Source: Sulfuritalea sp. (lineage in GTDB: Bacteria; Pseudomonadota; Gammaproteobacteria; Burkholderiales; Rhodocyclaceae). Taken from it: a stretch of 5,537 nucleotides of DNA. The notes beneath the pieces were generated by a model. That model did not search any database and was not told where the DNA came from. It was given only the letters and a program-made list of their open reading frames with translations. The stretch is from positions 1-5,537 of the forward strand of contig JALHNN010000209.1 in assembly GCA_022843505.1 (NCBI GenBank), read 5' to 3'. The position numbers were made by a program, and so were the translations under genes. Positions 1 to 5,228 of the stretch are shown here, one piece after another (the stretch's first letter is position 1; each line of letters starts with the position of its first letter).

Positions 1-99
1 AACGGGCTCTTTGCCGCTCGCCGACGGCGCAGCACCAATTCGCACGCGGTGATACGCAGCTACCGGCCGTGGGGCGAGCCCAGCGGCCGATCGCGGTAA
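1..99 (+). CDS. possible 3' end of an unrecognised gene entering from the left edge
   Basis: Frame 1 is open from the first base of the window to a TAA at 97-99, giving 32 codons. About 26 of these end in G or C, which is compatible with coding in this DNA. The residues are Arg-rich and end in ...YRPWGEPSGRSR. I recognise no family. If real, this gene converges on the minus-strand repeat-protein gene, whose stop codon begins 4 bases further on. The stretch is too short to exclude chance: other frames on both strands are also open over much of it, including a plus frame ending at a TGA at 50-52. No terminator with a T-tract is visible between the two convergent ends. Confidence 0.2.
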   Translation, partial: NGLFAARRRRSTNSHAVIRSYRPWGEPSGRSR

Positions 100-102
100 G
101 TG

Positions 103-1290
103 CTACCTCAACTTGGCCAGGGCATCCTTGGCGGTCTGGTTGGCCTCGGTCGCCGCCTGCAGGGCACGCGCCGGGTCCGACGCCTGGCGGCTGCGGGCTT
201 CGGCGGACAAGGCATCGATGCGCGACAGGGTGGCGGAACTGTCGGCACCCTTCTCCTTGCCGACCCGCTGCACGGCATCGCGCAGCAGCGCCGACGACTT
301 CAGCAGGCGATCGATCTCGGCGCGCTGCGCCTCTGCGCCGCCGCCGCTGGTCGCCCCGGAGCTTGACGCGGACGCCATCTGCACGCTCGCGACGTTGACC
401 GCCTGCAATGCCTGCTTGGTCTGCTTGTAGGCGTCGTCGAGCAGCTTGTTGGCGGCCGAAATGTCCACGCCGCGCAGGGTTTCGGCCTGGCGCAGGCGTG
501 TTTCGATGTCCGCGATCTCGCCATCCTTGCCGGCACGCTTCTCCTGGTTCTGGCGCTTCAGGGCCTCCAGGATCGCCTTGGCGCCCATCAGTTCCCTGTC
601 AAACGCGGCCACGAGCTGAGCCTTGTCCTTTTCGCCATCGGCCGCCACGGCAGTGGCAGTGCTGGCGGACGAACCGCCCTTGAGCGTAACCAGCAGCGGC
701 CGCAGTTCCTTCAGTGCATCGTTGGCGAGGGACTCACCACGACCATGGTCACCTGCCCTTCCCGCCTGCTCGGCTGCAGCAATGGCAGACTCGATGCGCG
801 CCAGGTCGGCGGTGCCGCCGCCCCCGGCTTCGGCGCTGCCCCGCTTCGCGGCATCGAGCAGCGACCGCGCGCTGGCCAACAGGCGCTCGCTGGCCGCCTG
901 CCTGGATGACGCGCCGGCGCCCTCCGCCGCTGCGGCGCCCGACGGGCCGGCGTATCCGGAGGCAGCCTTGACGGTGGCCAGGGTCTTCGTCAGCAAAGCG
1001 TAGCCCTCGTCGAGAATCAGGCGCGCAGCGTCGTATTCGCCAACGGCGGCAAGTTCCTCGGCTTCCTTCTGGCGAGCCGCTACTTTGGCGATGGTCGCCT
1101 TGACCTCGGGGCGCGCCGCGCCGGCATCGCTGGACAGTGCCATATTCAGTGCCTTCACGGAACCGAGGCGGCTGTCGAACTGTGCCTTGCGCGTGTGGTC
1201 CTGGGCTTCAGCGGCGAATGGCAATATGGCCAGCGAGGCCAGAAAGGAAAGCTTTACGAGCCCTTGTTTGGATGCAGCGAGGAGAGACAT
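103..1290 (-). CDS. exported alanine-rich helical protein with four internal repeats
   Basis: This encodes a 395-residue protein that I cannot assign to a named family. The start is the ATG at 1288-1290. It is preceded on the minus strand by AAAGGTG about 5 bases upstream, and it begins directly with a signal peptide: Lys8 and Lys13, a hydrophobic stretch at about 14-25, and an AEA/Q cleavage site after residue 29. An upstream in-frame extension to 1365 would bury the signal peptide, so I rejected it. The mature part is predicted to be almost all helix and rich in Ala, Leu, Lys and Glu. It has four related units at about 35-108, 132-204, 224-298 and 321-395. Each unit ends in a similar helix (for example LILDEGYALLTKTLATVK and KLLDDAYKQTKQALQAVN). 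The linkers at about 109-131, 205-222 and 299-320 are rich in Ala, Ser and Gly. No lipobox, LPXTG or transmembrane anchor is seen, so a soluble periplasmic or secreted protein is likely. It lies 116 bases downstream of the glycosyltransferase gene on the same strand. A structural or scaffold role is inference only. Confidence 0.88.
   Translation of the reverse strand: MSLLAASKQGLVKLSFLASLAILPFAAEAQDHTRKAQFDSRLGSVKALNMALSSDAGAARPEVKATIAKVAARQKEAEELAAVGEYDAARLILDEGYALLTKTLATVKAASGYAGPSGAAAAEGAGASSRQAASERLLASARSLLDAAKRGSAEAGGGGTADLARIESAIAAAEQAGRAGDHGRGESLANDALKELRPLLVTLKGGSSASTATAVAADGEKDKAQLVAAFDRELMGAKAILEALKRQNQEKRAGKDGEIADIETRLRQAETLRGVDISAANKLLDDAYKQTKQALQAVNVASVQMASASSSGATSGGGAEAQRAEIDRLLKSSALLRDAVQRVGKEKGADSSATLSRIDALSAEARSRQASDPARALQAATEANQTAKDALAKLR
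106..1188 (-). repeat. four imperfect ~73-residue protein repeats
   Basis: The mature part of the exported protein divides into four units, encoded at about 967-1188, 679-897, 397-621 and 106-330. Each starts with a helix of the kind (F/I)D..L...K/ALL.AL, as in FDRELMGAKAILEALKR and IDRLLKSSALLRDAVQR. A second helix follows with Ile/Leu spacing such as IADIETRLRQAE or LSRIDALSAEA. The unit closes with a helix containing (L/A)xx(D/E/A)A..x(T/L)K.AL..(V/L)(K/R/N). Similarity is at protein level; I saw no long identical DNA repeats, so the duplications appear old. Unit boundaries are judged by eye. Confidence 0.6.
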
Positions 1291-1306
1291 GAGAACACCT
1301 TTGGAT
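1284..1306 (-). promoter_or_regulatory. ribosome binding site deciding the start of the exported protein
   Basis: On the minus strand the sequence AAAGGTG precedes the ATG at 1288-1290 by about 5 bases. It is the only good Shine-Dalgarno match near this start, and it selects the methionine that opens the signal peptide over the upstream in-frame codon at 1365. Confidence 0.6.
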
Positions 1307-1360
1307 TGGATTGATGCGGGTTTCAATTTGTCCGTGCCCGAGCCGTCAGCAAGGAAGAAA

Positions 1361-1390
1361 ACCATAGGTCAATGCAAGAATCGTGCTCAA
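1361..1390 (-). promoter_or_regulatory. candidate sigma-70 type promoter for the exported protein gene
   Basis: Reading the minus strand, TTGAGC (plus positions 1385-1390; 4 of 6 to TTGACA) is followed after 18 bases by TATGGT (1361-1366; 4 of 6 to TATAAT). Transcription would begin near 1354, leaving a leader of about 60 bases before the ATG. The region between the two genes is clearly richer in A and T than its surroundings. The match is moderate. The gene could instead, or also, be read through from the upstream glycosyltransferase gene, since no T-tract terminator separates them. Confidence 0.3.
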
Positions 1391-1406
1391 TATGCGGAGC
1401 GCCGCT

Positions 1407-3329
1407 TCAGGATACCTGCGCCGCAAGCAGGCGTTCCAGATCGGCCACATAGCGCGGCGCGTCCATCAGAGGCGAGGCGCGCAGGCGCCCACGCAACTCC
1501 CGGCGCACGGCCGCCAGCACGCCAAGATCGGCGACGAGTTCGGCGACGCGCTCGATCCACTCCGACTCGCTGCGCGCCACCCACTCAGGCATTCCCGCAG
1601 CGTCCATGATCGACGCCCCGCCGCGCCCGGCCGGGGAATCGTGAGCCAGAGTCATCACCGGCACCCCCATCCAGAGCGATTCGCAGTTCACGGTTCCACC
1701 CGCATAGGGAAACACGTCCAGCGAGACGTCGATGCGATGGTAGAGCTCAAGGTAGCGGTCATACCGCTGGGTATCGATTACCATGACCCGCGAGTCGACG
1801 CCGGCGCGCTCGAAGGGCGCGCGCAGATGCCGTTTGGCCGCCTCGCCCCAGGCCACGAGCAGCAGCCTCGCACTGGGCTGACTGCGCAGCAGTTGCACCC
1901 AGAGCGCAAGAACGCGCGAGTTGATCTTTGCCACGGAGTGAAACGAGCCATAGGTCAGGTAGCCATCGCGGTATGCCGGTAGGTCGTTGACCGGCGGCGT
2001 CACGACATCCGGCACATAACACCACTGGCTGTGCGGCAGGCGCAGTATCTTTTCCGAAAACCAGGCTTCCGCATCCGGCGGGATTGCCACGGCATCGGCA
2101 ATGCGCGCGTCGATGCTCCGCGCCCCCGTGGTAGCCATATAACCCAGCATGGTGCATTGGAATCGTGCCGGATGCGCCGCCAGCGCCAGCATCCGGCCAC
2201 CTTCAGTATGCCCGGCAAGGTCCACCAGAACGTCGATTCCGTCGCCGGCTATGCGCTGCGCGAGGGCGGCCGGGGTCATCCCTCGGCAATCGACCCAGTC
2301 ATCCGCCAGCGGGCGCAATTCATGGGTGAAGCCATCGTCCGGATGGCTCGGAGTCGCATAGGCTGTCACGACGACATGCCGGCGGTCGTGATGACGCAGC
2401 ATCGGCCGCACGAAGAAGCGCATCGGATGGCGCCGCAGGTCGCCGGAGAGATAGGCGATCCGCAGCTTGTCCCCGCGCGAACGGACGACGGCAGGCAGGC
2501 GCGGAATGCTGTCGCCGAAGCGCCTCTGCCAGTCCAGATGTTCGGCAAGGATTGCGGCGCCGTCATGCTCGATGCTGAGACCCAGCGCAAACAGCCGGGA
2601 CGAGCACGGCGCCTCATCGTCCGGATTGATCTCTTCGGCCTTTTGAAAGCCGCGGATGGCGCCGGCGATATCGCCAGACCGCATCAGGGGAGTTCCCAGC
2701 CTGAGATGCGCGGAGGCCAACCGCGGGTCAAGCTCCAGGGCATTGGCGAAGGCGGCGGCGGCGGCATCGATCGCCTCTTCCGCGAGCAGGGCGCTTCCGA
2801 GTTCCTGCCAGGCCAGCGGCCAATCCGGCCGGCGCCTGAGCGCCAGCCGCAAGGCGTCGACGGCTTCCTTGCTCCGGCCAAGGTCCAGCAGCAACAGCCC
2901 GTAGTTGTAGTGAATCGCCGGCTGCCCGGGGTCAAGTGCCAAGGACCGGGCAAAGGACTCCTGAGCGGCCCCGAGATTGCCGAGACGCTTCAGCACATTG
3001 CCGAGATTGGCGTGATAGGCAGCGACATCGGGACGCAATGCGATGGCCTGCCCTATCCGCGCCCGCGCCTGTTCCAGGTCACCGCGCTGGAACGCAATGA
3101 CTCCGGAATAGTGGAGAGCATCCGCATGCTGAGGATGAATTCGAAGGATCGCGCCATATCCGGCCAAGGCGGCATCGATGCGGTTGGCCTGATGGTCACC
3201 GACGGCCTTCGCCATCTGCCGCGCCAGTTCGGCGCTGCCGCAGCACTGCGGCAGCGGGCGCCCGCTACCACAGGGGCAAACCGCAGCGACCCCGCGGCCG
3301 CGTATCGGCAGCTGGCGCCGCTGCTTCAT
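1407..3329 (-). CDS. SEC-C/TPR protein with GT41 (O-GlcNAc transferase, SPINDLY-like) domain
   Basis: This is a predicted cytoplasmic glycosyltransferase of 640 residues that, by family, transfers a sugar from a nucleotide sugar to Ser/Thr of proteins. The order is: a SEC-C zinc motif at 18-30 (CPCGSGRPLPQCC, an exact CxCx8CC pattern); six tetratricopeptide repeats at about 40-241; a short linker; and the bipartite GT41 catalytic region at about 287-634. Visible GT41 landmarks are SGDLRRHP with His301, DLAGHT at 370-375, the TYGSFHSVAKIN stretch with Lys468 (the position of the diphosphate-binding lysine of the family), FPYAGGTVNCESLWMGVPV at 540-558 and AGRGGAS around Arg569. There is no signal peptide. 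The ATG at 3329 is preferred; an in-frame TTG at 3398 would add 23 residues but has no ribosome site or homologous look. The ribosome site for 3329 is also weak. The donor sugar and protein target cannot be read from the sequence. The exported repeat protein encoded downstream is a conceivable target. Confidence 0.93.
   Translation of the reverse strand: MKQRRQLPIRGRGVAAVCPCGSGRPLPQCCGSAELARQMAKAVGDHQANRIDAALAGYGAILRIHPQHADALHYSGVIAFQRGDLEQARARIGQAIALRPDVAAYHANLGNVLKRLGNLGAAQESFARSLALDPGQPAIHYNYGLLLLDLGRSKEAVDALRLALRRRPDWPLAWQELGSALLAEEAIDAAAAAFANALELDPRLASAHLRLGTPLMRSGDIAGAIRGFQKAEEINPDDEAPCSSRLFALGLSIEHDGAAILAEHLDWQRRFGDSIPRLPAVVRSRGDKLRIAYLSGDLRRHPMRFFVRPMLRHHDRRHVVVTAYATPSHPDDGFTHELRPLADDWVDCRGMTPAALAQRIAGDGIDVLVDLAGHTEGGRMLALAAHPARFQCTMLGYMATTGARSIDARIADAVAIPPDAEAWFSEKILRLPHSQWCYVPDVVTPPVNDLPAYRDGYLTYGSFHSVAKINSRVLALWVQLLRSQPSARLLLVAWGEAAKRHLRAPFERAGVDSRVMVIDTQRYDRYLELYHRIDVSLDVFPYAGGTVNCESLWMGVPVMTLAHDSPAGRGGASIMDAAGMPEWVARSESEWIERVAELVADLGVLAAVRRELRGRLRASPLMDAPRYVADLERLLAAQVS
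3233..3256. repeat. perfect 10-bp inverted repeat inside the SEC-C codons
   Basis: CGCTGCCGCA (3233-3242) and TGCGGCAGCG (3247-3256) are exact inverted copies around a 4-base loop. In the glycosyltransferase mRNA this would be a strong GC-rich hairpin about 75-95 bases after the ATG, across the codons for the Cys-Cys-Gly-Ser end of the zinc motif. It may slow early translation or be a by-product of codon choice. There is no T-tract, so it is not an intrinsic terminator. Confidence 0.6.
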
Positions 3330-3443
3330 TCGCCGGTCACACCCGACGTCCGCGACAGACGACCGCCCTCGCGTGACACCGAGAGCCGCGGGCAACAATC
3401 GGGGTAAAGCCGATTCTCAGACAACGATCAGGTCCCGAGAAAG

Positions 3444-3452
3444 AGGGAGGAG
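3444..3452 (+). promoter_or_regulatory. strong Shine-Dalgarno sequence in the divergent intergenic region
   Basis: AGGGAGGAG contains the core GGAGG and lies 6 bases before a GTG at 3459 and 12 before an in-frame ATG at 3465. It is a better match to the anti-Shine-Dalgarno sequence than the sites of any of the three large genes. It is the main reason for considering the small ORF that follows. Confidence 0.4.
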
Positions 3453-3458
3453 CTTCCC

Positions 3459-3638
3459 GTGACAATGCCCGCTGCACAAGCCCAGGCAAAAAAATGCGCC
3501 GGGCGCAGCGGATTGCGCACGGATTATCTTGGACTTGCGCCGCAGCGTCAAACGCCGACATTCATGTTGGCATTGCATCGCCCTGGCAAAGCAAACGGCG
3601 GGAACTGCAATTACAATCGCCCCCACGCTCAATCCTGA
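3459..3638 (+). CDS. candidate small protein (59 codons) ahead of the membrane spermidine-synthase-like gene
   Basis: GTG at 3459, or ATG at 3465, opens a frame that runs to TGA at 3636-3638, giving 59 or 57 residues beginning (M)TMPAAQAQAKKCAG. The start is well placed behind AGGGAGGAG. The stop lies 9 bases before the ATG of the large plus-strand gene, whose own ribosome site (GAAAG) is poor, so translational coupling or a leader-peptide role is conceivable. Against it, only about 58 percent of third positions are G or C, well below the large genes. The residues show no signal peptide, membrane segment or family I recognise. The frame also runs over the terminator-like element of the other strand, whose A-tract would encode Lys-Lys. 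Confidence 0.25.
   Translation: MTMPAAQAQAKKCAGRSGLRTDYLGLAPQRQTPTFMLALHRPGKANGGNCNYNRPHAQS
3488..3507 (-). terminator. intrinsic terminator-like hairpin with T7 on the minus strand
   Basis: On the minus strand TGCGC-CCG-GCGCA (plus 3495-3507) forms a 5-bp GC-rich stem with a 3-base loop and is followed at once by seven Ts (plus A-tract 3488-3494). This is the layout of a Rho-independent terminator, though the stem is short. It lies between the divergent genes, and no minus-strand gene is visible to its right. It could stop antisense transcription from entering the glycosyltransferase gene, end a small RNA, or act as an attenuator in that gene's leader. Chance occurrence is possible. Confidence 0.45.
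3612..3617 (+). promoter_or_regulatory. candidate -10 element for the plus-strand membrane gene
   Basis: TACAAT matches TATAAT at 5 of 6 positions and would start transcription near 3624, about 24 bases before the ATG. I see no good -35 box at 16-18 bases upstream and no extended -10 TG, so support is weak. The region around 3570-3620 is locally richer in A and T. Confidence 0.22.
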
Positions 3639-3647
3639 AAGTCGGTT

Positions 3648-5228
3648 ATGTCAAGACAAGATTCGGATTCGTTCCGCTATTTCCTGATGCTGACGACCAC
3701 GCTTTGCGGCGGCCTGATCATGGTCGTCGAAGTATTGGGAGCGCGTGTCATCGGTCCGTATTTCGGTGTCAGCCTGTATGTGTGGACCGCGCTGATCACG
3801 GTCACCCTGCTCTCGCTGTCGGCCGGCTATGCGCTCGGCGGAGTCCTCGCTGACAAGCATCCATCTCCGGCATGGCTTTACGGCTTGATCATCGCCGCCG
3901 GCATCCTGGTCTTGCTGGTACCGACCTTGAAACCGTGGGCGATCCTGATTTCGGTACCGCTCGGTCTGCGCGGCGGAGCCCTGCTCAGCGCCACTCTGCT
4001 GTTCGTTCCGGCGTTGCTGCTGCTGGGCTGCGTTTCGCCCTATGTGGTCAGGATCGCGGCCCGCGAACTGGCCAGCCTCGGCCGCACCGTCGGCGTGCTG
4101 TATGCCCTTTCGACACTCGGCAGCATGGTGGGGACGGCGTTGGCCGGCTACTGGATCATCGGGGTCGTCGGCGTATCCCGCGCCTACCAGATTTGCGGTG
4201 CCATGCTGGTCCTGCTCGGCCTGGCTTATTTCGTGTTTTACGGGCGGCGACCGGGCGCCGGCGCCGGCGCCCTGTTGCTGGCGGCCGTCTTCATGCTTCC
4301 CGGCGGGAAATTGCCTTCCGTGAGTCTGCCGGATGGCACGCGTGCCAACCTGATCGAAGGCATCGACAGCTACTACGGCAATGTCAAGGTCGTCGAGTAC
4401 ATCGGCTCAAACTTTCAGACGCGGGAAATGATGATCAACGGCCTGGTCCAGGGCGGCATCGACATGAAGTCCGGCCAGTCGATCTATGAGTATGCCTACC
4501 TTCTCGAGTCCCTGCCCCTGGCGATCAAGCCCGAGGCGAAATCAGCCCTGGTCGTCGGCCTCGGCGCGGGCCTGATCGCCGCGAGGCTGCAGCAACGCGG
4601 CATTGATGTCGAAGCCATCGACATCGACCCCGTGGTCGTGGCCATGGCGGAAAAGCACTTCAACCTGCGCCTGAACCGCCCCGTGGTGATCGAGGACGCC
4701 CGCTACTTCCTCGCCCAGGAAGGCCGCAGCTACGACATCATCATCATGGACGCATTCTCCGGGGACTCGACCCCCAGCCACCTGCTGAGCCGCGAGGCCC
4801 TGGCGCGGGTCAAGGCACGCCTGAGCCCGAACGGCATCATGGCGATCAACGTCATTGCCGATGCGCGGGCCGGGCCGCTCCTGTCTCCGGCCATTGTGAC
4901 CACCATGCAGACACAGTTCATGGAGATCGCCGCATTTCCGCTATTCGACATCGCCGGCACTGCCGCGAAGGGCGGCAACCTGGTGCTGGTGGCATCCAAC
5001 CGTCAGGTAGGCCAGGCACTCGCGACCAGCATTCCTGACGTCCATCCGCTGGCGCAGCCCCTCGTCGCGCTGGGGATGCGCCAGGGCAGGATGTTGCCGC
5101 GGGTCGAGGGGGGCCTGGTGCTGACAGACGATTTCAATCCGCTCGACATCCTGGACAGCGGGCTGCATGAAACCATCAGACAATCCATCCTCGAAACCAC
5201 GCCGCGCGAGATCCTTCTGCATGGCTAG
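3648..5228 (+). CDS. integral-membrane protein fused to a spermidine-synthase-like (aminopropyltransferase-fold) domain
   Basis: The 526-residue protein has two parts. Residues about 11-218 form seven or eight hydrophobic segments (roughly 11-33, 41-68, 75-93, one or two in 96-133, 149-175, 177-199 and 204-218), like the fused MFS/spermidine-synthase family. Residues about 225-526 form a Rossmann-type spermidine-synthase-like domain: DSYYGNVKVVE at 240-250, the nucleotide-binding loop VVGLGAG at 302-308, the acidic strand end AIDIDP at 323-328, EDARYFL at 349-355, DAFSGDSTPSHLL at 368-380 where true synthases have the catalytic DSTDP, and a closing LTDDFNPLD at 492-500. The length is usual for the fused family. 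The substrate is unknown: Gln of the synthase YQ motif is Gly here, and the loop is GLGAG rather than GGGDG, so making spermidine is not assured. The ATG at 3648 is chosen because the next Met would cut the first membrane segment. The gene is divergent from the glycosyltransferase gene. Confidence 0.92.
   Translation: MSRQDSDSFRYFLMLTTTLCGGLIMVVEVLGARVIGPYFGVSLYVWTALITVTLLSLSAGYALGGVLADKHPSPAWLYGLIIAAGILVLLVPTLKPWAILISVPLGLRGGALLSATLLFVPALLLLGCVSPYVVRIAARELASLGRTVGVLYALSTLGSMVGTALAGYWIIGVVGVSRAYQICGAMLVLLGLAYFVFYGRRPGAGAGALLLAAVFMLPGGKLPSVSLPDGTRANLIEGIDSYYGNVKVVEYIGSNFQTREMMINGLVQGGIDMKSGQSIYEYAYLLESLPLAIKPEAKSALVVGLGAGLIAARLQQRGIDVEAIDIDPVVVAMAEKHFNLRLNRPVVIEDARYFLAQEGRSYDIIIMDAFSGDSTPSHLLSREALARVKARLSPNGIMAINVIADARAGPLLSPAIVTTMQTQFMEIAAFPLFDIAGTAAKGGNLVLVASNRQVGQALATSIPDVHPLAQPLVALGMRQGRMLPRVEGGLVLTDDFNPLDILDSGLHETIRQSILETTPREILLHG
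4253..4272. repeat. 20-bp perfect palindrome containing three tandem GGCGCC units
   Basis: Positions 4253-4272 read the same on both strands, and 4254-4271 is GGCGCC repeated three times. In the coding frame it gives Gly-Ala three times (residues 204-209), just before the last hydrophobic segment of the membrane domain. Loss or gain of a unit would stay in frame. It has no T-tract and is not a terminator. Confidence 0.7.

Noticed and set aside
623..1003. 126-codon plus-strand ORF inside the repeat-protein gene
   Set aside because: It is Ala/Ser/Pro-rich antisense of Ala-rich helices. The minus frame has a signal peptide and internal repeats.
1388..1406. small GCGG/CCGC hairpin after the glycosyltransferase stop as a terminator
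   Set aside because: It has only a 4-bp stem and no T-tract, only a short A/T stretch.
1383..1982. 199-codon plus-strand ORF over the 3' part of the glycosyltransferase gene
   Set aside because: It is antisense to conserved GT41 motifs, the residues are His/Arg/Gln-rich, and there is no ribosome site.
3330..3398. TTG start at 3398 for the glycosyltransferase
   Set aside because: It adds 23 residues of no recognisable character and has no ribosome site. The ATG at 3329 sits close before the zinc motif.
2031..3407. 458-codon plus-strand ORF opposite the glycosyltransferase gene
   Set aside because: The minus-strand frame has clear SEC-C, TPR and GT41 motifs. The plus frame gives an Arg/Gly/Pro-rich product without domains. 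Long antisense frames are expected in GC-rich genes.
3649..3654. perfect TTGACA (-35) on the minus strand at the start of the membrane gene
   Set aside because: No acceptable -10 box lies 16-18 bases downstream, and TGTAAT further on is far too distant. It is kept only as a possible origin for a minus-strand small RNA.
3872..4489. 205-codon plus-strand ORF in another frame of the membrane gene
   Set aside because: It is a shadow frame with very high Arg content inside a gene with clear membrane and nucleotide-binding motifs.
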